Positions 46,516-59,240 are shown, numbered from the stretch's first letter. The stretch is 64,000 bases of DNA from Turbatrix aceti (GCA_963969345.1 OZ017768.1:310001-374000); one strand, 5' to 3'. The notes: generated from the sequence alone by a model not told the origin. A program made the numbers and translations.

Positions 46516-47846
46516 TTTGACAAACTTTGAAAAAAAAATTTCGACCTTGTTTAGAAAATATTTTTTTATAATTAGTAATTTTTTATAATAAGGTTATGTT
46601 TAAAAACCTAAAATTATCATCTAAGTGTATTTAATTTAAGAAAAAGACAAAACGAAGATGGTTGCTAAAAAATTAATGGCTCAAAAAAAGCTGTCATTCT
46701 TCTGCATCTCGTCTTACAAAATATTTGCGTGATCCCGCCCCTGACAAGGACGAAGACAACTGCTTGGCACTTTTTAATGATTTGCAAATAGGCATGCGAT
46801 CTGTCCATGTCTATAAAATGTTTTTTCATTACACTTCACAGCTTGCAGCAAACCAAAAGATCAGTTACAGTTTTTTTTGTTCTTGCAGCTATTTTTGAGT
46901 AAAAAGATACCCTTTCGATAGGTTTTGCTCACGTCACAGCCATCACACTACGTAACGGAGACGGAGACGTGCGGTCTTGGCCTTGTTGTCAGGAAGACGA
47001 GACAAATCCGCTTACACGTTTTTAAACTAATTAAAGTAGGGACACTGCACATATTTTTTTGTTTGTTTTGTTGTCAAATAAAAGGGGAAGCGAAAGGAGC
47101 AAATTTGCGGCCGAGATGTCTAATGTGTATAAAATATGTCTGTTCGTTTTTTGTGTTCTGCCCCATGGGAGCCAGGTGTTTCAAACAAAGATTTGAAACC
47201 CTTTTTTTTCCTTTCACATGTTGAAGTTACGTATCACGTCTGCCGACAGGTGGGTTGCGCATATAATTTTATTAAAAAACTGTTCTATTAGTTTTTTTCA
47301 TCTTTGAGTAAATCTCAAATCAGTCTGGAAGCATCGTTAATTCTCATTTTTTCTTCGTTCAGTGGAAGAAAAACACAATTGTTTTGAAATATCAATATGA
47401 CTTTGCAATAAAAAATTATTTTTTTTAAATATTTCAAATACTAAATATGTTATACTTTGATGATCGGTCAAAATGCACTTTTTGTGCTCATTTTATTGAA
47501 CGTTCCTGATTCATGTAGAACCCTGTCTGTCTCCTCCCTCTTCACTGCTCCCATCAACAAACATGTGTCAACCAACAAATGAATGCATTTTGAATGCAGC
47601 ATTTCCCTCACTTTTTTTACCCAGCATGACGTCTTCCGTAATCATCGGTCACTTGGCCAACACTTTTTTTTGCTAAATAACAAAACGACTTTGAATTGAC
47701 ATCCTTTTCGTTTCCACCGGGTCGGACAACCATGTGCTAGCTAACCGCTGTTGTTGGTGTTGTTGTTGATGGGGGTGGTGGAGGTGGTCTTGTGTCGCTT
47801 GTTCTCCTTCCACCTCATCGAAGTGAAGAATGGGGGTTGTGCCGCC
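46516..47846. other. Intergenic, no feature seen
   Basis: AT-rich sequence without supported genes or inverted repeats. Confidence 0.45.
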
Positions 47847-47909
47847 ATGTCTTTTCGTTCAGTCACTCAAGCTCCCGCAAGAACGCAAAAAACTTCATGC
47901 TTGTCAAAG
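47847..47909 (+). CDS. Possible initial coding exon (M..RSVTQAPAR)
   Basis: An ATG in good context (GCCGCC before it) opens a peptide beginning MSFRSVTQAPARTQ, in GC-rich codons. A similar start, MTSVGVTQAPSRYQ, occurs at 59082 with different synonymous codons. No clear donor follows in frame, so the exon end is unknown; the frame itself continues to 48044. The product is not recognised. It does not feed into the SCHIP1 homologue, whose start has an in-frame stop just upstream. Confidence 0.3.
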
Positions 47910-48044
47910 ATTTACACTTTTAGAACCCCCTCCGCACTTTTCTTGTTTTTAATTTTTTCATCCAAGAACGAAGAAAAGAATGTTAGGGAAGTAATGCCGC
48001 CAAAGATGAAAAAAAAGCAATACATTTCTTTTTTCAAATTTTAG

Positions 48045-48983
48045 TGTAAAAATAAATTATGCGAATAACTGTGGCTTTTACCAAGAAAACATTCGTAAAT
48101 TATTTTATTATTTTTTGATTTTATTTCTGGTACGCTCCGACAAATTGTATAACTTTTATTTTCAGCCATAAATGTTGTTCCTTTTCAATGCAAAAAATTG
48201 TGGTTACATTTTCACTAAAAATATATATACTGTCTAAAAAATTGAACCAAAATATTTATCCTTTTTTTCATCTTAAAAAGTGATACCTGATATCGCTACC
48301 TTTTGCAAGAATTGCTAAGTTTTTATCGTAATTGAATACACTTTGAAGGGTTCAAAAAATAAATTTAGGGTGTTAGTGTCACAAAAAGAGCCAAAAAACT
48401 GAAAGTAAACATTTTTTATGGCTTTCGCTGTATATTTTTTTTTTATAAAATACGCGCTATAATTTTTTTTGTTAATTATTCAAAAAGTTTTTTGCTATTA
48501 TTTTTTCGATTTTTTGTTGCCACGTTTTTACAATAGATTATGTTTTTTGTTGGAAAAAGCTTTTTTTAACCAAAGCCCCGTTTTTTGTTCCTGTTGCATT
48601 CAAAGAAAAAAATAATAAAGCCATCCGTTTTTGAAGGAAGCTTAGCATCGCCTCTCGCAATTTCCATTTTTTAGTTACAACAGCAAATTTTTTTATGCCA
48701 AAATCGTGGAATAATTATTTTTTTCTACTCTTTTTCTTTTTTTTTTGTTTCCTGCCATGTCGGAATGAGCTATTGTGAGCATCAAGTGGTCTTGCCCGCT
48801 GGCAGTCGTGTAATTTATCACCCTCGATGAGTCTCGCGCCGCGGTCGGCGCTAATGCCATCCGACAGGGGCATGCCAAGTCTACCGAACACCCGAGTTGA
48901 TTGCCTCTGCGTGTAAATTGAAATGCCCTTGAGCGCGACGTGTGGCATTAGCTGGGGTAATCTCTAACCTTTTTTTTTCATAG
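48045..48983. other. Upstream region of the SCHIP1 homologue
   Basis: AT-rich to about 48750, then a GC-richer stretch (48760-48960) without a convincing frame, ending in a T9 run and CATAG acceptor (48983). It may be promoter, 5' UTR exon or an unrecognised RNA. Confidence 0.4.
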
Positions 48984-49024
48984 ACCGTGTGGAAGACAGA
49001 AAAACCCCGCCCGGCTGGTAGGAG

Positions 49025-52000
49025 ATGCTCACGACAGCTCCGCCACCCCCTCTGCCTTCCTCCCTCAGCCAGACAGATGATACAGATCCAGAAAATGGAA
49101 ACTCCGCCTGCCTGCTGAATTCGGCTGCCATCAGTTCGACGTCCAACTCTTCCACGGGATCAAATTCAAGCAGTACAGCGTCTTCGACGGCGCGAACGAA
49201 ATCAAAAAAGAAACCGTTTGACAACTTTGATGGCGTCGACGTCGCCACGCTCATGCTAAGCCTCGGCGCTCTCGCTTCTGACGACGAGGGAAATTCGTCG
49301 TCGTACAGTCAGAGTGATAATTCACAGCGCTCTAATCGGGTGAGTGAAATAAAAGATTCACAAATTAGTTTTAAGGGAATTTTATATTGGTTCTAAAAAT
49401 TTGGGTGTAAAAATGTCTTCATTATTTTTGATAATTATTTTAAAACATGAAAAAATTATCGCGTTTAAAATTTGAAAATGCTTTCAACATTTATTTATTT
49501 ATTTATTTACCGCTTCGGACATGTGCTTGCAACATACAACTCAAAAAGTTGCGCAACTTGTTTAAAATTACATATGTTCAACAAAACAGTTGTACATAAA
49601 AAAATCGAAAAGAAACTGAAGTTTCTTAAAAAAATCAACAGAATTAGCATGCACAACTTGCTGGAAAAGTTTTTGGTTACAACAAATTCGGACAGTTCAA
49701 TTTTATTTGACGCATAAGTTTTATTTTGCTTTACACAAACTCAAAAACTACTTTTTTTTTATTCCGATAATTGGTTACCAACATTTTAAATACATAGATG
49801 CTTTTTTGTTATTTTCGTTCTGTTTCAAGCCTTTTGTTTTCAGCAACCGCGAGACGCAAATAACCCGAGGCGATCGAATGACAGTGAGGAAGACGACGAC
49901 GAAGACTCTGAATACGAAGACAACACTATCGACGATTCGAGTGACGCTGAGTCAACGTCTTGCTCAGAAAATTCTTTTGAAATGTCTTCGGCAACATCGT
50001 ATGCGAGCACACTGAACAAAGCTGCCGAGGTCGAGGTTGAAGCTTCGAGTACTTTTTCACCGGCTCCTGGGATTGTGCCGGGTGGACCATCGGCATTGAC
50101 AACATCGACGAAGGCTGTAGTAACAAAGCAAACTGTATATTATCCTCAAAGACCCGGCACTATGCCGCAACCTCTCGTTCGACGTGGTCCGACTACTTCG
50201 TACTCTATGGATTCGTTTTTGTTGCCGAAGGCTAGTATATTTGCTGTTTTTCGTTTTGACAAAAACGTAACTCTGGCTTTTCAGCATCCACCCCTCATAT
50301 CCCCGCAAGCCCGAGAACAAATCTCGCAGGCTGTCACCGAATTGGATACCGCTTTGCCGCAGCTCGACTTCAAGAGTCTCGAGGAAAAGCTATCGACTGC
50401 CGCCCGTGAGCATGAGGCACTCGAACGCCGAAGGCTCGGTGACGAGGTTCGTTTGTTCAACGTTTGCTTCTTTTCATTCACCAGACACTATTGTTTTTGC
50501 TTTTTGGGGATATCCCTTTGCTTCGCATGCGGTTATTAGTCGGGGGGGGGGGGGGTAGTGGCATTTGGTTGTCTACTTAGACATTTAATTGGATGTTTAC
50601 AAAATCTGATTGAAAAATAATAAGTGCGTCACTACGTACCGTAATCATGATGCAGTATTAACTGTTATGGGATTTGTTATTTTGCATCAAATAATTTATT
50701 GTCTTGAAATTTATTTTTTTCATTTCGAATTTTTGAAAGGATTCTAAAAACTTTACCTGATGTGAGGTCAAAAACTAACTTTTTTATTTATCTATGGGGA
50801 GTAATTTTTTTCACAAAACGTCAGTTTTTTTTCCGTTTTTTTTTAATTGCGGAAACGCATGTAAAAATGTGACTAAAAACCAACAAATCGCTTTTGAGGA
50901 TAAACATCATTATTTTCAAATATTACTGTAACAACTGTTTTTTTGCTCATTTTTTGTGTATAGTATGGGTTACTCCTAGGGGTATAAATATCAATATGTG
51001 CATATTTTGTGTACGTAAAGCATACTTTGCCCAGACATGAACTTTTTTGATCGTATTTTATTTTTTTGATTGCATGAGATTGTAAGTCCCATGTGTATCG
51101 CATGCATGATCCAAACTAAATTGTTTTTTAACTTGGATGCAAGTGTACGTATTCCATATCTATCCGCTAGGATTTGCAGGAAAAAACTTTCAGAGTGTAA
51201 ATTTTGACATTTTGGAGAAAATGGAACGACTTTGCTTTAGAATTTTTTGAGCAATTTGTTATGCCCCTGCTTGACATAATCTACCTACCTTTGTTAATTT
51301 TTTGTAAAAAAAATACCAGCAGTGATGTGTCGCAATCAGTGTTCCGCGGACTCCGACTCAGAGTCGACTCTTTGGCTCGGACTCTGACTCTGAGAGTCGA
51401 GAGTCGATTTTTACAAAATGACTCTTTGACTCTTCGGAGTCGACTCTTTGATGAAATTTTTTTGAAAAAAAATACAATTTTATAGCCATTTTTGGTGCCA
51501 AATTTTTGATTTTGTCGTTACAGACCTATTTTGACTTGGAGTCAAAGAGTCGATTCAGGGAGTCGGAGTCGAAAGAGTGGACTCTTTCGACTCTCGACTC
51601 TGAGTCAGAGTCGAGAGTCGATTTTGGCCAGAGCGGAACACTGGCCGCAATCTTTAATGCCAAATTTCCCAATTCAGAGAGTAACGTGGTTTGCCTGGTA
51701 GTAGGCATATAGGGGCAACAAAAACAGAAATCTTCTTGTTTCAGATTTCTGTTTACATTTCAGCTTTTAAATCCTTTTTTGCACAACAAACGACTTGGAT
51801 TTGTTGTCTTTTTTGCTCCAGATTTTCTATTTGGCAAAAAATTTGTGTTTCAAAGTCTTTTTTCCTTGCCGGAAGTTGTATTTGTGTCTGACGTCTAAAG
51901 TTCATCGACGGGACCTCAAATTAGGTTGACATTGAACCGACCCGCCTGGTTGGGGGTGTAATGCTAATAGCGGCCAACGGAACAATGAGTAGGAGGCGAC

Positions 52001-54260
52001 AGTGAGGGAGGGTTTGTCGGGGTACATAAATAGGAGTCGCCAGGCATGGATGCCATGGCTGGTCCCCAAAAGATATGCTAAACGACTTCTATTTCTGTGT
52101 GCCATTATTCGTCGTCGTTACATCGTCGGGTCGTTTTCCCATTAATGCTTGTCTTTTTTTCTTCTTCTTTTCTTTGCTTGTTGCTTGTCTCATTTTTTTG
52201 TGTACAACTATTTTTTTGTTTCCGACTAAATATATGGCTTCCGGCTTGTTGCCTAGATTTTGGTCCCATCATTTTTTATTTTTTGACAAGGTTCAAATAG
52301 TGGGATATTATATCATCTCCCAGAAAAAAAGTCAAAAGAAAGACAAATTACTATTTTTTGTTCAGCTCAAAAGAGAAAAAAAAGAAGATGCCAGGAATTG
52401 CAATGCTTTCTTTATCAGTATCATAGTGCTTGGGATAAAAGTTAACCTACGCAGGAACCGGGTTAGATGCGCAATACAGGTTTTTAAACGCACCGAAGAA
52501 ACTTTCCATAGGATAAAAAAAGCACCGGTAAGATGCCATTTGGCCTTTTTTTGTGGAAATAAAACCGTTTTTTGCATTTTTTTGGAGTTTTTCATGTCAG
52601 TCAATAAGTTATATTTGATTGACAACAAAATGGATTTTTTTCAGTTTTTTTTGGGAGAAAACGAAATTATATGCCAAACAATTTGTGATTTTTGATTCGG
52701 TGGGAATTTTTTATCGCAATACTATAAATTCTTAGAAGTATCAAATTTACTTTCATAATTGCAAATTAAATGAAGTTGCGCAACTATTAACCCAAAACAA
52801 TTCGCATGATGATTTCCAAGAACGCCAGCATACGATATTCGTTAACCTTTTGTTTATGGATAATAGATGAGAAAATGGGATGAAATACATAATTAGGGGT
52901 TATTTATTTGATTCCGGCATTTTGTGTATTTTATTTATTTATTTATTTCACCATTACTCAGTGGTTAGTTATAACTCTGCTCTTATATAGTGCATCAAGG
53001 AATTCGGAAAAAAGTTGTTCACTTATTTTTTTAGAGTGCAAAGATGCTAATGAACCCTGCTTTTTTTCCTTCATGTTTCTATTAATTTTATTAATTTCAC
53101 AAATGTATATTAAATTTTCGTTTTCAAATTTGTATTTATCGCAGTTTTTTTTAGGTTCGTCGAAGACTCGCTTTGCAGTACGACGAACTCACGGCCGGAC
53201 CCTTACCGGCTGTAAACACGCGTCCCCAGCGGTCAAACTACGCTTTCCGACTGCACGCGGCAAAAAATCTCCAAATTTGTTATATGAACGATCTCGCCGA
53301 AGACGACGAAGATAACTCCTTACGCGCAAACGACACTGCCAATTCAGACTCCAGTGATGGTGACGAGGAAGACGACGACGAACCGCCGTCTGGGCTGAGA
53401 GCTTTCATCGCACGAACCGCAGTTCCCAAGTCCAAATCAGCACCGAGCTTTGCGAGAAACCAGCCGACGACGCCGGTGGACGAAAGATTTGCCATGCTGC
53501 AGAATGAGACGCAGATGATGCTGAGGCAGGCGAAGCGGGCGGCCAAGATGCAGATGGAGGTTGAAAAGCAAGCTCGGCAGCAACGAGAAGACTCGATGGA
53601 CGGAGGCTTGAAAAAGTATACACGGGTACAACTCAGGAGAATGAAAGCTGCTGATCTGAAGCGACTTGTCAGCGAGTTGGAGGGCAAGATTGATGGTTAG
53701 CAATTGTTTTTGAAACGTGTAAATACTTTTGTGGTTGTAGGAGCAAACACTGAGCTGGTTTCACTTTTGATGGAAAAAGACAGTCTCTACATGGAGCAGG
53801 ATTCTATGCTCGTCGACATCGAGGATGCCATTCAGTGAGTGAAGCAATTAATTTATACAATTTTTTATAACAAAGCAAATTGATTTTTAGACATTCCGTA
53901 AACTCAGAATCTTTTAACGTGCCGGAAGCTCTTGTCATCAGATCACCCTCTTCCTCCACTGCCTCCAACGCCACAACCCCGAGTTCATGTCGCGCAGGAA
54001 TCTACCGCGCACCCCACCCGACACCATTTCCTAGCAACAACAATAACAACAACAATGGAAATTATGGCAGCCATTACAGAGTCTCCAAACAAAGACCATC
54101 ATCGTCGTCGTCGACTTCAGCCTCGTCCGACGACTTGCCATCGCCTTCGTCGACGTCGACATCAACAACGCGGACAACGATCCTCGGTCTACCGTCTCCG
54201 ACTTCGGCTCTTCCTTCACTTAGCGGATTTACTTCAAAATGGAAGATTTTTAATCGGTGA
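49025..54260 (+). CDS. SCHIP1 (schwannomin-interacting protein 1) homologue
   Basis: Exons 49025-49339, 49844-50230, 50285-50446, 53155-53695, 53741-53834 and 53891-54260 sum to 622 codons plus stop with consistent phases. An in-frame stop at 49019 fixes the ATG at 49025 as the first possible start. The N-terminal half is Ser-, Asp- and Glu-rich and likely disordered. The C-terminal part has the SCHIP1 landmarks: NLQICYMNDLAEDDED, then AKRAAKMQMEVEKQARQ, then a leucine-rich coiled coil ending DSMLVDIEDAIQ. A Ser/Asn-rich tail of about 120 residues follows, unusual for the family. In vertebrates SCHIP1 binds merlin (NF2) and ankyrin-associated membrane complexes, and the fly protein acts with Hippo-pathway kinases; a cytoplasmic scaffold role here is inference. 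The third exon is preceded by an apparent GC-AG intron. The 2.7-kb intron 50447-53154 contains a MITE. Confidence 0.85.
50231..50284 (+). other. Apparent 54-nt GC-AG intron, in-frame if retained
   Basis: The sequence after AAG reads GCTAGTATATTTGCTG and ends GGCTTTTCAG, with an intron-like T-rich composition, but has no phase-0 GT donor. It is 54 nt (18 codons) with no stop, so retention would add 18 residues. Either it is a GC-AG intron, or an optional coding segment. Confidence 0.55.
50542..50555 (+). repeat. Poly(G) run, 14 bases
   Basis: An uninterrupted G14 in the long SCHIP1 intron; likely length-variable. Confidence 0.9.
51337..51643. mobile_element. hAT-type MITE built of GAGTC words
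   Basis: A 307-bp element with CAGTGTTCCGC at the left and its complement GCGGAACACTG at the right. Flanks are GTCGCAAT (51329-51336) and GCCGCAAT (51644-51651), an 8-bp duplication with one change. The arms are dense in GAGTC/GACTC words (GACTCTGACTCTGAGAGTCG and relatives) around an AT-rich centre. It lies in the long SCHIP1 intron and has no coding capacity. Confidence 0.85.
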
Positions 54261-54412
54261 TATATTTATCAGACAAAAAAGTAAATAGCAACTTTATCAA
54301 ACGTGTCGTGTCATTCTTTGTGGTCATCTGTTCTTTCGACGATTTTATTTACGTCGGTTTACGTTTGTTCTTTCGATTTGTAAAAGATAATGCAATAATT
54401 TATATTTGAAAC

Positions 54413-54418
54413 AATAAA
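54413..54418 (+). terminator. Poly(A) signal for the SCHIP1 homologue
   Basis: An AATAAA about 150 nt after the stop codon. Confidence 0.5.
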
Positions 54419-54934
54419 ATAAAAATACGGATTGTTTTTTATAGGGAGAAGATTATCTTCTGCAGTTTTTTTGTACACAATTTGTCGTCGGCTTTGTTAA
54501 ACTTCATAAAAAATGACCAATCGGTAATACATATAACACGCGGACAATAAAAATTTTTTCTGTCATCTTTTTTTTTGGCTTTATTTTCAATTAATATTTT
54601 CTGAAGAAGCTTAATGATTCCAAAACGCATTTTTATTGAAAAATTTAGAAATACCTTTACAGAACTTCTGTATTGAGTAATTTTGATAAACATGCTTCTT
54701 CATACGATGGCATGAAGTAAATTGACGTAAAATATAATTGTGATTTGGTTTTAAATGTATTTTGTGTATGTTATAAATTATTAAAATAATATATTTATTT
54801 AACAATTTAGAACTTTATTTTTGCCCTCTTTTAGTTTCATAAGTAAATCTTATTATAATATTTATTCATTAACACCAACAAAATCACATCTGTAGATATC
54901 GCTGCACAATGAACTGAGGGAAGCTACGTCGCTG

Positions 54935-55215
54935 GTGCGCGACAAAGTCGATGGAGAAGAATAGGGAGAGAAGCTATGTCGCTGCAGCGTGGCAGAGTCG
55001 CTGGGATGAAAAGAGATGAACGCGACACAACGTCGCTTCAGCGTGGTAGCGTCGGCTGAAAGTTATAGGGAGCGACGCAACGTCGCTTCGCTGCGGCGTG
55101 GCAGCGTCCGTTGTAAGGAAGAATGAGAGACGCAACGTCGCTGCAGCGCGGCAGCTTCAGCTGAAAGTTATAAGGAGCGACGCAACGTCGCTGCGGCGTG
55201 GCAGCGTTCGCGGCA
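54935..55215 (-). repeat. Hairpin tandem array, left arm of foldback B
   Basis: Five or so degenerate units with GACGCAACGTCGCT and GCGTGGCAGCGT. They alternate with AGCTGAAAGTTATA-type and AAGGAAGAATGAGAG-type spacers, so two spacer types take turns. Confidence 0.8.
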
Positions 55216-55439
55216 TGAAATAATAAAAATTGAAGTACGAACCACACTGAAAACAAACCGCCGCCAACCTAAAACAATCAAAACGAAGTGTTTGAAACCG
55301 TTTTTGTGAATTTTTTTCTGTCAAATATTTTGCATGCGAAACTGAGTCAATTTCTCAAGATTTGTTTTCATTTTCAGTTAATCTGAAATCTATGGCGGCT
55401 TGTTTTTGGTGTGGTTCGTACTTCAATTTTTATTCTTTC

Positions 55440-55785
55440 ATGCCGCGAACGCTGCCACGCCGCAGCGACGTTGCGTCGCTCCTTATAACTTTCAGCTGAA
55501 GCTGCCGCGCTGCAGCGACGTTCCGTCTCTCATTCTTCCTTACAACGGACGCTGCCACGCCGCAGCGACGTTGCGTCGCTCCTATAACTTTCAGCCGACG
55601 CTACCACGCTGAAGCGACGTTGCGTCTCTTCTCATAACTTTCAGCCGACGCTACCACGCTTCAGCGAGATGGCGTCTCTCATTCTTCCTTACAACGGACG
55701 CTGCCGCGCTGCAGCGACGTTGCGCCTCTCCTTATAACTTACGGCAGACGCTGCCACGCTGCATCGAGGTGGCGTCTTTCTACGG
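55440..55785 (+). repeat. Hairpin tandem array, right arm of foldback B
   Basis: Inverted relatives of the left-arm units, about seven copies, with the same two alternating spacers (TATAACTTTCAGC and CTCATTCTTCCTTACAACG). Copy number differs from the left arm. Confidence 0.8.
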
Positions 55786-56120
55786 CTATGAAAAACAATA
55801 AAATGCAAAATAAAGTTCTGCTTAAGTGTAAAACACCAACAACATTTGATTCAAAATGTAGTACATATGGGACACCATAAATTCTTAAACATTTTATTTA
55901 TATAAACTAAAATATTTGCAAAAATTTTGCTGCACATTATCTTTCAGATCATGGTTTCAAAAAATACACTAAAACAATGATGTGACTTCTGAAAGTTCTT
56001 TCATGACGCTTTTTTGATAAAAAATCTGGAAAACAAAAAAGTGTCAATTCACAAAAATGTATTGAAAAAAGGGTTCAAAAAAGGGGTGTTCAAAATAATT
56101 TTTATTGTCCGCGTGTTATA

Positions 56121-59081
56121 TAATAAATAAAAATGTGGTTTTTTAAACCATTCCCTAACTTTGGAATTTTTTTGGCTTGTGCCAATGAAAGAAACCAACA
56201 ACTAGACAGAACAGTACTAATTATTGTTGCGCACAAACATAAGTAAGAAATGGAAAAAACGATACCATCGCGCGCAAGGACATCTGCTGCTGTCTGTCTG
56301 CCGGGCCATATTTTTTGTTGATGAATACAAATTGCCCAATGGAGGCAAAAAAAATAGTCCAGTGACTGACTGCCATCGGTGCTTTGTCGGCCGCGCAAAG
56401 CCTTGCTGTGTAAACGATATCGACTGTTTTCAAGACTGTTTCAAGTTTTTGGTATACGAAAAAGTTTTTGGTTAGACGAAAAAAAAGGGAAACGTTTTTG
56501 CTGACATTTTAAAGTGTCAATGATTTCACTTTTGAACATTTTTGTTTAAATCGAAAATAACCAAAAATACATATGTCATACTAGTTTTATTTGCAATATG
56601 TTTTTATCTTTAAACATGAAAAATTTTTAGTTTCATATCCATGTGAGTGTATTTATTTTGTGTAATTTTTCTACATTCAACAGGACTAAAAAGCCTGTTT
56701 TTGTTTTTCACGTTGCAAAAAGTCAGAAAATCATTTACACGCACACACATCCCCGACAGCCACAGGAAAATTTTATTTTAAATTTTCATATATAATTTTT
56801 CTTTCTTTTTAAAACGCCAGTTTGTTTCACGGTAGAATTACTGAAAAACTTGTTCAAAAACAGAGGAAAAAAATTTACGTCTCATGGAAGAGAAGATAGA
56901 AGCAGGCAGGCGATCGGGGTAGTCAAAGATCGCACGCATTTGGCGAAATGACCACCCACGCCACAAAAAGTAGGATAACACGACGGACAAACACGGGAAA
57001 AGAGAAAAAAATTTTTCTTCGAAAAATCAAAATCATCCACTACCCCGTATTTATGACGCTAAGCCGACAAAAATCATCATAACTGCCTCCGGGGATTCGG
57101 CAGAGGCAGACGTGCAGTGCAGGATGATGGTGAAAACAGAACTCGCCTATATCACTGACTTGACGTCAAAAAAATGTACATATACACACGTCACAAGACG
57201 CTTATGACAATTATTTGAAACAGAAAACTGATAAATTTATAAACGACCAAAAAATTTGTGATGGTCATTTGCCACAAAAAGCTTGTCTGACTGAGCTCAA
57301 ACATGAGAGGGCGGCTTTTCTGATAATAAAAGCTTTTCTGTTTGGTATATTTTCGGACGAACAATCATTTTTTGTAACAATATTTATTTCGCTTCATTTT
57401 CTTGAATATATTTATCTTTTTTATGCTTGTGAATGGATTTGACCCATTTCTGCCTTCCCTTGTGCTGCCAAACCACTTTTTTTTGCTTTCTGCTAGGCCA
57501 CCACTCTTCCCAATGCATCGCCCACGATGACATGCCAATTTTTGGGAACCCTGTTTTTGTGCCCTTCAAGCTGCGCCAGATGGTCAATTTTTTTTGCCGC
57601 AGCACACTGTCATTTTTTTGCACCTCTATGGATTACGCTCATTTGTTTGGATGATCGAAAAAGAAGGGGAGATGGCACGGAAGAAAAAAAAGAGGGTGGC
57701 TGGATGTCATTTATGCCCGACTCACCCCCTGCCCTGCTGGAAATCGTGCCAAGCCGGGGGCAGGCCACACCATCTTTCGCGCACCGCGCAGCACCCCATG
57801 GACATAAAAAAGGGAGATGGACATGGATAAACAGCAGGGCAAAAAAGAAGGATGTTTTCTTTTTTACAGCCATGTGAAATGTACTTCTTCGAAAAAATCG
57901 AGTTTTTCCTTCTCATTTCCTGCAACCGCGCGATTAATCATCCTGCTACACCCCATTCATCCCCGGATCGTTTGCTCCTAGTTAAAGTAAACCAAAACCA
58001 CCAAAAGAAGACATAAAAAGACGTGAATTTAATTATAATGAAAAGCCAGTAAACAGTAATTTGTTTTTCTCTTCGCGGTCGGTGTACCCAATAGATTTTC
58101 TGTTTTTCATCCTCCCACAACGAAATTTTTGGTTTTGTTCGAGCTTTCTTTTTTTTGCACTATTGTTGCAGTTGTTTTTTTTATCCATTTTCATTTTTGT
58201 TGTATTTTTCGATTATCTTGATCGTTTTCGTTTCATGATTTTTCCTTTTTAACCGTTGTGCCATTTTCATCGTCCATTGATCATAGGAAAAATGAAATAC
58301 AAACGGTTTTCGTTTTTTTAGTGTTTTTTGAGGGGGCTATTTTTTGTTTATTTATTTTTTTCGTTGTGTGATTGGTGATCGATCCACTTATTTTTTCTTC
58401 AGAATGTTTTTCGGTCTGCGTACAGGTTGCATATTTTCAATTTTTTAGTGTCAATTGTTCATTTCTTGTCAAACGCGGTTTTTCGAGTTGAAGGGATGGT
58501 AGTGTAAAATGTGTTCTGCTCACCCACGTTTCTTTAGTATGGTCACTTGTCACTTTTTTGCCCAAAAATGATCTCTCTAGACCCGTATTCGTCATTTGTT
58601 TTATTTTTGGAAATATCTGCTTTCTTTTTCATTTTATTTTACACATTTTGGTGCTGTAATCATCTTGGCAGAGTGTTTATTTGTTTTTCGCGTAAAAATT
58701 CTCAAACGCCGAAGTGCGCCGTGTTGCAATATTTTTAGTGATAAGCGCAAGCGGCGAAGAATCCAACTTTTTGTGTTTGCTTTTATTTTTCTGGACGCGT
58801 ATGGAGCGATATCTATACTTTTTGATCACAACAAATGCGAACACCTAGTTGTGTGGTGTGGTAATGTTTTTCGTTTTGAGGTGTTTTACAAGAGAAAACT
58901 TTTTTCATGCGACATCAAAAAATGTTTTAAAATGATTAGGCCTAACCTATGTAATCGGTCTTTATTACAAAGTTTTCCTTTTCATCAAGTTGCATATTTT
59001 TCTTTCTTTTATTTCCAGTTTAATTGTTTTAGGTTCACTGAGTTCTTTTTTAGCTTTGAAGCCGTTATTTTTTTTGTGCCG
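56121..59081. other. Intergenic, no gene supported
   Basis: About 3 kb. AT-rich except for patches near 57430-57800 that are open in several frames on both strands. No motif, repeat or splice pattern was convincing. Confidence 0.4.
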
Positions 59082-59130
59082 ATGACTTCGGTCGGTGTCA
59101 CGCAGGCTCCTTCTCGGTACCAGGCACCAG
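59082..59130 (+). CDS. Possible initial coding exon (MTSVGVTQAPSR)
   Basis: An ATG opens 16 codons in GC-rich, coding-like usage up to a GTACAA donor in phase 1. The peptide resembles the start at 47847 (shared VTQAP-[AS]-R) despite different codons. If real, it is the first exon of a gene that continues past intronic sequence to the right, possibly beyond the window. I do not recognise the product. Confidence 0.35.
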
Positions 59131-59240
59131 GTACAAATAGATTTTTTTGAAAAGCGTTTTTGTTTTTCTGTCGTTGTTTTTTTCAACCACGCTCCATGAC
59201 ATTAATGCAAGAACGTTTACCTTCGTTTACCTATTTAAAA

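Larger units (their letters stand above)
54534..56118. mobile_element. Foldback transposon B: hairpin-array arms, TA target duplication
   Basis: The ends are TAACACGCGGACAATAAAAA and its complement, nearly the same as foldback A at 23398-25331, and TA flanks each side (54532-54533 and 56119-56120). The inner part (about 54900-55790) has opposed arrays of a roughly 45-50-bp unit around a loop near 55255-55385. Each unit contains a GCGACGCAACGTCGC-type hairpin and a GAAAGTTATAAGGAG spacer. No protein is encoded. The array units are unrelated in sequence to those of foldback A although the ends and plan agree. Confidence 0.85.

Noticed and set aside
48760..48980. Possible Pol III RNA gene ending in a T9 run
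   Set aside because: No box A/box B pair or known RNA fold was recognised, and the T-run is part of a splice acceptor tract.
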